A DNA stretch of 64,000 bases from Pyrocephalus nanus. Taxonomy: Eukaryota; Chordata; Aves; Passeriformes; Tyrannidae. The notes under the pieces are model-generated. The model saw only the letters and a program-made list of their open reading frames with translations, was not told where the DNA came from and made no database searches. Numbering within the stretch: position 1 is the stretch's first letter; the number at the start of each line of letters is the position of its first letter. Below, in pieces: positions 12,942-35,276 of this stretch. A program made the translations under genes and the position numbers. Location: NCBI GenBank assembly GCA_038380795.1, contig CM076267.1:19986001-20050000 (forward strand), read 5' to 3'.

Positions 12942-12955
12942 GTTGCCGGGGCAGC
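12942..12955 (+). promoter_or_regulatory. Candidate RFX X-box upstream of BBS5
   Basis: GTTGCCGGGGCAGC has two inverted half-sites separated by two bases and ends 11 bp before the BBS5 ATG. It differs from the ciliary X-box (GTNRCC-N2-RGYAAC type) mainly by G in place of A in the right half-site. X-boxes bind RFX factors and mark ciliary genes, including BBS genes. The assignment is by motif similarity only. Confidence 0.5.
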
Positions 12956-12966
12956 GCGCGGCAGCC

Positions 12967-22398
<9,432 letters not shown>

Positions 22399-22569
22399 TT
22401 TAGATTGGCACATGTTTGGTTCCTAAGAAGGAAAAGACTCTCAGTTCTTGCTGGGCTTATGAGATCTGTAGAAGATAATTTAGAAATACTAGAGTAGCAG
22501 AGAAAGAATATGCCAAAGCTAAAGAGCAGGTGAATATTATATAATAAGCCCTCAGGATATGTAATAAAA

Positions 22570-24480
22570 TATATATTATGGTATATAGTAAAAGAAAGAT
22601 TATTCAAAACCCTTGTTTATGTAACAGCTTTGCATTTATCGGTTGGAGGGGAGGAAGAGCTCCCTCTGGCACAAGGGGCGGGCCCAGCAGCTGCAGAAGT
22701 GCTGTCCCCTGCAGGCCCCTCTGCTCCACCAGCCCCAGAGCCCTGTGCCCCTGTCACAGCCGTGAGACCTGGGGAGTCCCTCTCTGTCAGGCTGTCAGCA
22801 CCTGGAGCCCTTCCCCACTGCGGGCGCAGCAGCTGCCATTGTATTCCAGCTGCCAGGACGTAAAATGCCATGCACCGTGTTTTCAGACTGCTTTGTGACT
22901 GGCTGACTGTGGAATTTGACACATTGGTAATCCCAGGTGTTTTCAGGATTGTGGTTGGCAGGACCAGCCATCCCATCCTGTTTCTCCCCTCCCCTCACAG
23001 CACAGTCCTCCATGGTGTTTCAGCCACCATTTTATGGCCAGTAGCCATCACTTTTTTTACAACTCCATGGCCCCTGTGTTTATGTACTGCCCTATGATTG
23101 GCTGCCAGGACAGCCACTGCTTGCTATTTTACTCAGAACTGTGTCAGAAAAGGAAGCCTACCCTTCCTCCATCCATGGAGACACCCTTTGAGACAGGGCA
23201 GTGCAAGGTGTGCAGTTTGAAGCTGTATTTCAGGTATTTGGGTATTTATACAGAGTGATGCACCTTCCCATAAAAATTATGTCCAAATCAAATTTCCATA
23301 GCTTGTTTAATGTTGTGCAACATAGAAATATCCTCATCCACTGAATATTTTGTATCTAGGCATGTTGGCTGTGTCATTGCAGCAGTGCTGTGTTACTGAT
23401 AGCTTTAAGAAAAAGCAGTATTGTTTCAAATAATGGCTTTCATGTCTCATAATTTCACTAAATGTTCAGCATGTATCATTCCAAGTACTTAGCTGTAATC
23501 CAGATATCCTCATACAGTTGTTGTTTGTGTTTGTTTGTTTTTGCTAAATCACTTTTTTAAAGAATGATCCAGAAAAAAGCGTACACACGAATAGTTGCTG
23601 TGTCTGAGTCATTAGACCTTTCATGATGTTATGTGTTATAGGGAAATGAGTCATTTATAGTTTAAAGGAAGACACAGCTGTTACGTTTTCTAGTGAGATA
23701 AGACCTCTGCGCTGTTTTCTATAAATGGAAAAAGGCAAATGAGCTCTCCTCTCAGCTGTTGTTTTAGCAGCTGACTGTTATAGTAAAGTAACTGTGGTGT
23801 GAATGTAATTGTGGTGTTTGTAGAAAATCTTTCAAGGTATATATTTTGATGGAATACTATCTATATTGAAAAGCAGTCATTATTTCAATAAACTTTGATA
23901 ATGTTATACCTTGTTGGAGATCTTATATTCAAATAGTTGTATTTTGATCCTATTTCCATTATGTTCAAAGAACATTTTACCATATGGGTGGAGACTTCAA
24001 TTTGAATTATTTTGGAAAGCAAAACTTTACCTGAATAATATATATTTTATGTTTAAAGAAGAGGGTTCAGTTTACAAATAAATACAACCAAATGGATATT
24101 AAGAAGGAGCTCATAATTTTTTCAACATCTTATTATCGGTATCTGAAGAAATTGAATATGAGATATGGTTATGTAAAAAAATAATCTTAGAGCTTAGGCA
24201 ATTCATGGTAAGTTCTGGAGTATTTTAGTATCTTTATAACTGCAGCAATGACATGCAACTCTGAAGAAGTGAACAGTAGTTACAACTGACAACTTGATTA
24301 ATAATATTTCTATTTCAGAATATTTAGTAACATGTATTTGTACAGTCTTGATCATAGCTGTGTCACTGAGGGTCAGATTCTGCTGTCCTTAATCATGTCA
24401 AATAATTTATTACATTGCACATAATCTAATTGATTCAATGTGGAGAATGATGGCAAAACCTGACCATAGTGACTAAGAGC
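22570..24480. other. Intergenic region between BBS5 and KLHL41
   Basis: After the BBS5 poly(A) signal comes a GC-rich island-like block at about 22630-22860, with short open frames on both strands that I do not recognise. From 23280 onward the sequence is AT-rich. A pair of CAGCTG E-boxes sits at 23753-23758 and 23768-23773, just after an AT-rich ctataaatgg motif near 23720, which could be a distal muscle enhancer for KLHL41. I see no gene and no clear repeat. Confidence 0.45.
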
Positions 24481-24482
24481 AA

Positions 24483-24713
24483 CAGTTGCTTCTTTCAGTC
24501 TTTGACAGCTGCAAGAGCAGCTCTGTTTTTCCAAACCATCCATCCTAAATTCCGACCTGTAAGGGTATGTACCTATATTTAGCTACCGAGATTAAGTTGC
24601 AGAGGCTTCAGGCAGAGCAAAAAGCACATTGGCCTGCCTTTTTTACAGACAGACCTTTGGGCAGGCAACAGCTAAAGCTTTCTACTCCCTCCCCTTTCCC
24701 AAGTGTTTGTGAA
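24483..24713 (+). promoter_or_regulatory. KLHL41 proximal promoter and leader with MEF2 and E-box motifs
   Basis: Upstream of the KLHL41 ATG are a CAGTTG E-box (24483-24488), a CAGCTG E-box (24506-24511) and CTATATTTAG (24573-24582), an exact match to the MEF2 consensus YTAWWWWTAR. Myogenic bHLH factors and MEF2 jointly drive muscle genes, matching the known muscle restriction of KLHL41. The transcription start probably lies between the MEF2 motif and the ATG. These are motif matches only. Confidence 0.55.
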
Positions 24714-27700
24714 ATGGATTCCCAAAGGGAACTCACTGAAGAGCTCAGACTTTACCAATCCACCCTCCTTCAAGATGGCCTCAAGGAGCTCCTCGAAGAG
24801 AAAAAGTTTGTAGATTGCTCTCTAAAAGCTGGTGACAGAAGCCTGCCTTGCCACAGATTGATTCTGTCGGCATGTAGCCCTTATTTTCGTGAGTATTTCT
24901 TATCTGAGCAAAGTGAAGAGAAAAAGAAGGAGGTGGTTCTAGATAATGTTGACCCCAACGTCCTGGATATGATTGTCAAATACCTTTATTCAGCAAGTAT
25001 TGATCTTAACGATTCTAATGTACAAGATATTTTTGCTTTGGCCAGCCGCTTCCAGATCCCTTCTGTGTTCACTGTGTGCGTCTCCTACCTTCAGAAGAGG
25101 CTTGCTGTTGGTAACTGCCTGGCCATCCTTCGATTAGGTGTTCTGCTTGATTGCCCAAGACTCGCATTTTCTGCCCGTGATTTTGTTTCAGATCATTTTG
25201 TGCAGATCTGCAAAGAAGAGGACTTCATGCAGCTTGCCCCACACGAACTTATCTCGATTATTTCACCTGACAGCTTAAACGTAGAGAAGGAAGAACTGGT
25301 ATTCGAGGCAGTAATGAGATGGGTCCGAACAGACAAGGAGAACAGAGTAAAGAGCCTGGGGGAAATTTTTGATTGCATACGTTTTCGTCTTATGCCAGAA
25401 AAATATTTCAAAGAACAGGTTGAGAAGGATGATATCATTAAAAGCAACTCTGACCTTCAGAAAAAAGTAAAGATCATTAAGGATGCTTTTGCTGGAAAAC
25501 TGCCTGACTCTAGCAAAAGCACAGACAAGTCAGCCAAAGGGGAGGTGAATGGTGATGTAGGAGATGAAGATTTACTGCCTGGCTACCTAAATGACCTTCC
25601 CAGGCATGGCATGTTTGTCAAAGACCTAATTCTTCTGGTTAATGACACTGCTGCAGTAGCTTATGATCCTCTTGAAAACGAGTGCTACCTTGCAGCCCTG
25701 GCAGAACAGATTCCCAGAAATCATTCCAGTATAGTCACCAAACAAAATCAGGTCTACATTGTCGGAGGACTGTATGTGGAAGAGGAGAACAAGGATCAGC
25801 CTTTCCAGTCATATTTCTTCCAGGTACAAGCTTTATAATTGTTGGTGCAATAACAGGTGTTTATAAGTGTTACTGAAAAGTATTCTGAGTCTCTCCAAGT
25901 GAGCTGTCTAGTCTCTTTGTATGGTGATGGAGACAAGTATCTAGAGAGAGCTATTCCTGTCTCAGAGAATTAAAACCAAGGGACTTGCATCTTCTTTTTC
26001 AAGATCAACCCCTGGTGACATCTCAGATATTAAAAGGATTAATGTATTCTATCTAAGCACTGGCTTTCACTGTTTTAAGGCCCAGATTTTTCATGGTACA
26101 GATGCCTAAATATAAGTCTAGTAATATTTTTGTAAAATACCTTTTGTGTATTTCTGTTAACTTCCATGAGATTTGGAGTGCCTTAGCTGATTTAGATCTA
26201 ATGAGATGTCTTTCTTGCACCTGAAATACTTGTATGACAGCAGTAATGTGTGTATTTTAAGTGCAACTTCTGTCACAAAAGGCAGCAGAAGTCCTTTTGT
26301 TATGTCTACATTTGAAAGCCTGAAGGCATTCTCAAATACACAATTTAGAGACTGAAGGCTTTTTTCTTGGCAAACTGTCAGTGTCAGAACACTAAATACC
26401 ATGTTTCAACTGAGTGTGATTTTATGTCTTTGTAAATCTGTATAAATGTAAGCCTGATTAAACCAACTGCAACTCCACAATCTACTCCAGGAAAATTAGC
26501 AAATATACAGTTTGGCATGCTTACACCATAAACTAAGTCTGTCGTGGGTTTAACTATATATTTTGGGGGATATTTGAACTATTTTATGATGAATTCTGCA
26601 AGATGCTGCTTAGGTACATCCTTAGGTACATTGGCCTAAAAGAGTAAAAGTCCTGTTTCAATATGAAGTAAAGCACAAGCAGTGATAGAATTTTAAAGCC
26701 TTCAGATATTAAAAAATGCAAATATTGTTTAGAGGACTATGGCTCACTGTGACTTCACACAATGAAATAGTTGGTTTCAGACAGTTGTTACATCAATGAG
26801 AGGGAAATCAGTTTGCTGGGAGGGTGTAACGCTGTTTTATTTCCTTATGTAGTTATAAAACACTAATCACTGAAGTGCAAAACTAGTTACAGAAATATTC
26901 TTCTAATATAAATGTTATGTTGATGTCAGAATGTATTTATAGCCCAGAACTGAATAGTTGAAGTCTCAGGCTACTAGAAAGGGTCCTCTGCAAAACTAAC
27001 CCTCAAGACTGATACCAAAAATCAATGACGTTTTCAGAACCCTACTTTATAGATTGACATCCATTTCCTGAAATCCTGTTCATTTGCTTGTCATCTTTCA
27101 GCTTGCTGCTTTAAGTAGCTTGCTGCTGCTGTTCTCTTTAGTTAAAATTCTTGTCAGCATTAGTCATGAGGCTGTTGATCTCTCTAAAATACTAATGTGC
27201 CAAAACAATTTTTACTTCCTGATGTTGCTTTCTCCAGCAGTGGAGTGCTGCATTTGGTAGCTCACAACCTAGGAGAAAACAAGGCTGCCACTGGCTCAAA
27301 AATGTGTGACTAGTTGATGTCATCTTCAAGGGTGATGCACTAAGCGAGCTGTAATCTGTGAGGAGAACCTCTCATTACCGCAGCCACATCCAGCTACTGG
27401 AGAAATCCATGTCCATGAACTGCATTTCACTATTGCAGTAAAACTTTCTGTCCAATAGTGGTGGTCTATCAAATTTGGGAGCTGCATTTTAGCATGGAAG
27501 CCTTGACTGCGGACCATACTTTTGGATGTTACTGAGCTAAAGCCAGGCTTTCTGTCAAATGCCTTTGCACTTGTGCAAGCTCACATCTTACCCTGCCTTC
27601 CTGTACAGCAACAAGCATGTCTATATGCAGTAGGAGTGAGAAAATGCTCTTTTTGAATGTTAGAGATCATTCAGGTTCAATTGCAAGTTTTCAGATGAGA

Positions 27701-30700
27701 AAAAAAACAAAAACAAACAAACAAACAAAAAAAAGGAATCACAGTTCTAGGAAAATACTGTGGGGTTTGTGTTTTTTTTTTTTCTTCTTGTTCTCCTTCT
27801 GCTGCTTTTCCTTAGGTGTTTTCAGCATATCAGATGTGAATCAAGACAACCATGAGAGTACTTCAGTAGGGATGAAATCAGTATTATTGCCAAGGGAGCT
27901 GCATTGCCTACCTATTTTGTTTAAGAGTGAAGTCTTTATTCATTGTGTCTTCAGAGATCTTGTGAGCTTTTGAGGCTATTTGTGATGAAACATCACCTCT
28001 GTTGCTCTAGGGATTGCAGAAGAAACATCTGTGCCATTTGTCACATGATATATCCTGAAGAACTGTGCAAGCACGTCTGGCATCTCATTGTAGCGATGAG
28101 CACAACCAGCTAAAGGTATAGGTGTGGAATGGCAGGAGTGTCTGCTCCCTTGAGCAAGAACCACTTCTTCTTTCCAACATGTGATAGGGAACTGAGAGTG
28201 AGGGACCTTTAAACAAGAAGAAGAGCTTAATAAAGAGGCCAAGAACCTATGAGGGTGAGCAGACACAGAGAGCTGTGTGGCACTGGCTGCTCCAGTCATC
28301 ACTCATTGGCTGCACTGGGGAAAGGGCAGGTTGTTCAGGAAAGCACATTTGCTGTTGGGAGACACCGAGTGCAATTAGATAAATTCTGTGCAACAACATT
28401 AATTGTGTGGATTTTTACTCTTTGCCTTTCCTAACCCTCCCTGTTCTGATGCTCTTTCAGCTGGACAGCATCGCTGGTGAGTGGGTTGCCCTTCCTCCAC
28501 TGCCATCAGCCAGGTGTCTCTTCGGGCTGGGAGAGTCCGACGACAAGATCTATGTAATAGCAGGCAAGGACCTTCGCACGGAGGAGTCGCTGGATTCAGT
28601 GCTGTGCTATGATCCCGTGTATGTTTAACATTTAGTTCTGCCCACTGAGGGCAGGTAGATGGCCCATTGTTAGTTGAAAGAGCCTAACAGTGATCTTTTC
28701 ATTCCAGGGCAATGAAATGGGGAGAGATCAAAAAACTACCCATCAAAGTATACGGCCATGCTACTATCTCAAACAATGGATTGATATATTGTCTTGGTGG
28801 AAAAACTGATGATAAGTGAGTCTTTCATGACAATTTATAACATTATTTATTTGGTCCTCAACAGATTGTATGTCCTCACACTCAGAAATCAGGGTTTCCC
28901 TTTTTTGCATCTCTTGCTTAAGGTTGCTGACAGTCTGGCAAAGGGGAACATGTTATGGTTTGGAGGATATCTTTTTGGTGATAAGTTAAATTGCATACTA
29001 ATTGTAATCCCAACTTGTTATTTTAATGACCATACTTATTTCTAAGGCAAATTTTACTTACACTGCAGATACAGTAGTTAGTGTGTCTAAGCTATGAGGA
29101 TCCTCACTGAAAGTATTCTTTCCTCTCAGATAGAAATACCTAGGTGCCATGGAATTACTGTCTCAGTTTGTCCAGTTTTCTGACCTGTGATACCTGTTAT
29201 ACCTTAATGGATATAACATTAAGAAAATAAAAGTTTTCACTCACACTGAACATGTGGTGGTAATTTTTAAGTGTTTTTATAGGGGATATTTAAGATACAA
29301 ATTTGTCAAGTAAGCCAGAACACCAGCATAATCTTTCCTTTATAACCTTTCCCGTGTATTCCTCCACAAATCCACCTGAATTGAATGTGCTGGGAAAGGA
29401 TGTTGTCTTTTTCCTCTAATGTACAGTGAAATTGCTGTCCTATGCAATGTAAACAGCATTTAAAATTTGGTTTAGTTCTCTGGATGTGATTAGTGCTTTG
29501 TAGACACGGAAAGGATTTACAGATTAGATATAAGAAAAGATCTGCACAAGAGGAATGAAGTGTTATCCATAAACCCACACAATCTACTTCAACTAGGTCT
29601 CACTTGGAACAAGCCAAAATTTCATGAGACATGATCACAGGCTTTCTTTTTCCTCCCCAGGAAATGCACTAATAGACTATTTGTGTACAATCCCAAGAAA
29701 GGAGACTGGAGAGACCTGGCTCCCATGAAAGTGCCTCGCTCGATGTTTGGAACAGCGATCCATAAGGGCAAGATTGTCATTGCAGGTGGTGTCACTGAGG
29801 AAGGCCTTACTGCATCCGTTGAAGCTTTTGATCTGACCACCAATAAGTGAGTGCAATATTAAAGCTATTTTAAGGTGTTCAGGTACCTGTACTCCCACTG
29901 AGATATTTGGTCTACAATCACATCTTTAGCAACAACAGCGGCAGCTTACAGATCCCATCTCTGGCCATTTTTCCTGCCCCACATGCATTTGCCAGGACAG
30001 CAACATTGCAAACATGCTCACCACCCTCTTTTTTTTTTTTTTAAAGTCTGATTACTTTCCCAATTTAGTTGACCGCACAGCACATAAACAGGTGTGGTGC
30101 CATAATAGGGAAGAAGTGGGAGAATGAGCAAGGGCGGTGCAGTCTAGTTGAAATAGCACTGGCAATTAATGTGGAACTCCAGCAAGAGAAATTGGGTGCT
30201 TGAAGAGGACCAGCTCAATGTCCTTCAGGTACATGGCCTTGTGATGTCTTGCTGTTCACTTACCTTGTCACAGCAAATGCCATTTACCACTGATTAGTGA
30301 CAGACAGATAATTCTGCTTATTTAATATGAAAACTCCAGGAAGACTTCAAACATATGTGCATGCTCTGAAATACTATATAGAAAGAGTAATGACAAAAGA
30401 AAGTAAGTCATACCTGAAATTAGCTCACTTATTTGGTCTATGTACTTTCCAATACTCTTCTACACAGCCAGAATCTTTTGCAGTCAGCATCCATCAAATG
30501 TTTTTGATTTTCTAGGAGTTTATACCCTCTGCATATGTGTCTTTCTAATCTTAATTTATTTTGTTTTTGGTACTTTCATTACTTTTCCTTCCTATCACCT
30601 CCTCGTCTTGGTTTATTCTGTTACAAGTCAAGTCACACAAGCAAGAAAGAAAAATTTGCCTATTAATTTTAATGTTGAGATTATCCAGAAGTGGGATGTT

Positions 30701-32244
30701 TGTGTGTTTCATATGTTCATAGGTGTGAATTGGCAGAAAAATTGAAATTATACTAATGAGCTCCAGTGATTATTTTTTAGCTCAAATTACTATGCCAGTG
30801 CCACTTGAAATGAATACACATTTTGGAAACTATAGGGGAAAATGAGAATAACTTGGGAACAATACATCTGTATGAAGTATATTACTGATGATGGCACCAG
30901 GGAACCTGTGAGAAGTGGTCTCTGGAAGAGATGTCATCACAGTTTAATTGTGTCATTTAAGACCTGCAGAAGTCCCTGTGGGGATGGAGACACTGAAACT
31001 TACTGCTGATAAATCTCAGAAATTTTTCCTTTTACTAAACCATTCACTCAAGTGGCCTTGGTTCCTGAATCTGTGTCACTCAGAGGAGTATCTCAGTGCA
31101 TTCAGTTTACAATACTTCTCACATGTTTAAACTTGAATTTTTCTTTTCATCTTCAGGTGGGAGGTTATGCCTGAATTTCCCCAAGAGAGAAGTTCCATCA
31201 GTTTAGTCACCTTAAGTGGAGCTTTGTATGCTATTGGAGGCTTTGCAATGATTCAGCTTGAATCTAAAGAATTTGCACCTAGTGAAGTCACTGACATATG
31301 GAAGTAAGTTTAATTTTAGTCGCGCTTTCCTGGTGGAAACTGAGGTTTGTAGACACTGGAGGTTAGCATTATTTTACTTTACATTACATTATTTAACTCT
31401 GAAAATGATCCCTAGCACAGGTTGTAAAGCTCTTGGTAACAGATAAAAATGTTTGCTAGAAAGTAACAAATAAACATGAGACTTGGATCAGATGACTACT
31501 TCCACCTACTAATCATTTGACCAAAATGAGTCATGATCTTCAGTTTCTTTAAAAGAGTAAGTTGCCATATCATTTGGCAGGTTTTAGCCTTGCCAATAAA
31601 ACATTCTCATGATATTCTTATGCAGAAAAGCATGTATACACAGTGGCCTGTACATACTGATGTGTTAATAGTCAAATGAGTTCCAGGAGAATCCAAATTC
31701 CCTATCTCCTAGATTTTTGCAACCTAATCACAGTATCACTGATAAAACATCATATCTCTGCTGAGACTCTTCAGTTGCTAATGTAAATTCAGAAGTTTTA
31801 ACTGGCAGTAGGAAGGATTCCCAAAAAAACCAACTTTATGTGCAAGAATCTGAAGAAATTGAGAAGGGATACTTAAGACAAAGAGGAAGCTCTACACAAG
31901 TAATTAAAGCATGACAGAGCCAGCAACAAGCTTTAGGGACCAGGAAAAGGACAACTCGTGCACAAGAACATCTTTCTGTTCTGTTCTAGAGGACAAAGCA
32001 GCTTTTTGTGCCACCCTTTAGCAGATGGCTGCTACGAGCCTTTGCAACAGGTGCACTGTCCTCCTTTGCACGGATGTGTGCGGAAGCATGGAACTAAGGA
32101 GCTATTTTCTAACCTTATTTTTTTAAATGCAGGTATGATGATGAAAAGAAGGAATGGATTGGCATCCTGAAAGAGATCCGATACGCTACCGGAGCCTCCT
32201 GCCTGGCTACACGCTTGAACCTCTTCAAGTTATCAAAACTGTAA
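24714..32244 (+). CDS. KLHL41: Kelch-like protein 41 (sarcomeric BTB-BACK-Kelch, CUL3 adaptor)
   Basis: Six exons join in phase to 606 codons plus stop: 24714-25823, 28461-28618, 28708-28815, 29661-29846, 31157-31303 and 32133-32244. The length equals human KLHL41. It begins [19 protein letters not shown] and ends [14 protein letters not shown]. The large first exon encodes the BTB domain (about 30-130, with [17 protein letters not shown]), the BACK domain (about 135-240) and an acidic linker; the other exons encode Kelch repeats with GG pairs ([34 protein letters not shown]). The protein acts at sarcomeres and the sarcoplasmic reticulum of striated muscle as a CUL3-linked stabiliser of nebulin and leiomodin; human mutations cause nemaline myopathy. 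The frame stays open 49 codons upstream to an ATG at 24567, but that stretch is not conserved-looking and contains the MEF2 site, so I chose 24714. Intron 1 is 2.6 kb. Confidence 0.97.
27702..27736 (+). repeat. A-rich (CAAA)n simple repeat in KLHL41 intron 1
   Basis: A-runs followed by CAAA/CAAAC units, about 35 bp. Nothing else recognised in the surrounding intron 25824-28460. Confidence 0.85.
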
Positions 32245-33340
32245 ACAACATGCTGGAAGATATGATATGGTGAGGGAGTTTCAATAGGCTCTTCTGGTTT
32301 TGTTGCATGAGAATGTCCCCAGATTGTACAGAGTTCTATAGCAGCGTGCTAATTATACTGGGAACTGTTAAACAGTTCATTTGTCTGTCCACATCTTAAG
32401 ATATTTACTAGTTAACCAGCAACCACTGAAATTTTGCCAGCGTTTAAAATCCTGAAGAGCTCTAATTAACGTTGATTAGAATAAATTAAGATTTCAGCAA
32501 GGACTTCATTTCTCACACTGTGAAATTGCAAATAAAACCAGTTAGACTTCCTTGCACTCCTACAATCCAGGATATTGGTGGCTTACCCTCCAAACAATGC
32601 CCATGAATTAATTGTTAAATACAACTTAGAGGTAGCTAGTTTTATTCTAACTGGTTGTTTGTATAAGCCAGATTTCCCCTTTCAGCAGCATATGTAAATC
32701 CTGCGTTCTTCAGTGATATCTTGGAGATATTTTCATCGCAGCCCTCAAAAAATTAATTTAGCCTGGAATTGAAATGCATGTTAAAAACAAAAGTGGCTTA
32801 ATACTATGTGGCCTAACAAATGCCAGTCTCAGCCAAAGCTGTACTAGTAGCCAGACATGAGGGAAGAGAGAGACGTTCACAAGGTTAATAGCTCTAATGT
32901 TTCACCTAATATGTTTAGGCTTCTGGTAAAAAGGATTTTCCACTTTTTTTATGATTTTATATTTATTTCCAAAGCAAATAGTTTATGGAAGTTTTTCTCA
33001 GAGATCTGAGGCCAATTACAAGCATTCATAAAAAAGTCTAAGACGAGTTGATAATCAGTAAATACCTACCTGTGACAGAGAGGACTTTTTCATCTAATAA
33101 AGAGTTGATGCATTTTGACATTGAAAACTTTTAACAATTAAACTTTGTCTTCAAAATTCTAAGAAGTATCACTTAATGGTGTCTTTTTTAATGATCAGCT
33201 CATCATCACTACCACAATGACAGGACAAGATTTCTTAGCACAGCCTTTGCCCAAAACAGAGCACTCAGTTTTCTTCAAGTAGAGTATCTCCTCAAAGGAT
33301 TTCTCCATTGAATAAAGAGGGTGTCATAATCTAAAGAATT
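32245..33340 (+). other. KLHL41 3' UTR (approximate)
   Basis: AT-rich sequence after the stop. AATAAA signals occur at 32531-32536 and 33311-33316; either could end the transcript. The next 340 bp (33340-33680) hold nothing I can identify and separate this 3' end from the converging FASTKD1 transcript, which has an antisense AATAAA at 33680-33685 and an antisense ATTAAA at 34993-34998. Confidence 0.5.
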
Positions 33341-35276
33341 TCATAAATCTAAATCTAATTACAACTGATGTAGCGGGAGAACTGGAAAAGAAGCCCACCA
33401 CACCAGCCTGAATGGCAATTCCAACTATCAAATGACCCCTCGCATCGCCTTCTTAGGAGGCAGAAGAAAACATATGGCAAAGGCACAGCCATCATAGCTC
33501 ATTTCAGTATTACTGCCCACCAGTACTTCTTCTGTGGAACATCTTTTCTGTTTACCCCTTTAGTACTCAAATCTTCAACTGTTCTTAGCACCTTTTCATT
33601 GGCTCCAATTAGATCACTCCTCTGATACTTGCTGATTTAATTTAGAAAGAAAGACGGCAAAGGATCAAAGACAAGACATTTTATTGAAATACACTTATAG
33701 TTTGCTTTTCTTTGATGCCCTTTCTGAATCCGCTCATAGCAAGTTTTAATCCTCTTCCCCTTGTGCATACTCATAACTTTATCCATACATAATCTGAGGA
33801 TAGCTGGCTTGGCACAGGGACTGCTAGAACTCTGAAAAGCAGGGTGCAGCTCAAACACGTGAGCACCCATGACTGAACATTTAAGCACTGCCACCTTTCT
33901 TAGACTCCAAGGTTGCTACGTGAAGGCCATCTGTACAGAAACAGGGTCATGCAACAGCACTTTGACATGTAGCCCATCTTCTGAGATACTAACCTACATT
34001 TATGATTGTCTTCTCCATTTTATACAAAGTAGAATGTGCATAGAGTCTTTCTATGTGCTGTCCCTTCAATGATACTTCCTCAAAGGCCTCTTCTTCTACA
34101 TCTCAGAGCCCTTCTCCATTTAATACCATAAGTGTCCAGACAACCTTCTGCTAATTTTTTCAGTCATTCTACAAATGTGAGGGCTGCCTCAGGAGGAAAG
34201 TACTTGATCAGTTTTGTTGGTTTTTCCTGAATTTCCATTCCTGTCCTGATTTGTATTCAGTAAATACAAATATTTTCTTCTGCACTGAATAGTAAAACCA
34301 AAAAAAAAGTGACAGCAGATGCATAATGGCCAATTCAGAAATGCAGAGGCTTACCTCTGCCAGGTTTCAAAGAAGTGGTAAAAGAACGTCTACTGCTTCA
34401 CTAAATAAGCAAGAAAACACAGCCACATTGTGTATGTGAAGGACAGGCAGAGCAAGCAGTCATGAGATGATGGCAGCCGTGGGCACAACGTGGCTGCCTC
34501 TGAAAATGGGCTCATCTGTCAAGTATGACCACCCTACAGTTTGCTCTACAATGAACATCCTGCTGCCTATTCCATTCTTTCCTTCTACATCTCAGTGTCT
34601 TGTGCCTCCTGCACAAACCCTGGCAGGGTTTTTAGGTATGTGAAGGTATTCCGGAAAGCTCAGCCATACTTTTGTATGAGCCACATCACAGGGTAGGAGA
34701 AGCAGCTGGAGGTTCCTCCCCACGCAACACCCTCCCCCAGCACAGTCCCCCACAGTACCTCTGTTCTGGGAGATGGAAACGGAACGGCTCTAAAAGCAGC
34801 CCTATGCTTAGTAAATTTGCATTTCAGTTTCTTGGTTTCAGAGTACAGATACTGTTTGATTCCCAGCTGCTCATTCTGTCACATGCTGGAGGACAGACAT
34901 AGTTTCCAATAGATTGCTGACACCTCTCTCACAGTCAAGAGTATTTCCAACTTTTTCTTTGGAGAGTTTTATGTCTAGATAAGCTTCTGTACTTTAATTT
35001 AGGAGATGATATTGTAATTTTACAGCAACACTGCCAGAGCTTTATGTGATTAAATAATAGCTGCCAGATAATGGGAAATTTTAAGCATCCTTATCTCATC
35101 TTCATGCCCCACTGTGACCTGCCTTTTGCAATCCCTTTACACTTGATGCCCATGGCAAGCCTTGGTCCAGCTGACTCACAGATAGAGATTTTTGAAACTA
35201 TATATTCCAGGATTACAAAACGTGTGGTGGTACATAAAGTGTTTTTATGGAAATACTATAGACTGCATGTCTGACA

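Noticed and set aside
24567..24713. In-frame upstream ATG extending KLHL41 by 49 residues
   Set aside because: KLHL41 starts MDSQRE in mammals too, the total length then equals 606 aa, and the extension covers promoter motifs.
33637..33894. 85-codon minus-strand frame between KLHL41 and FASTKD1
   Set aside because: No recognisable domain, and it lies in the FASTKD1 3' UTR or spacer.
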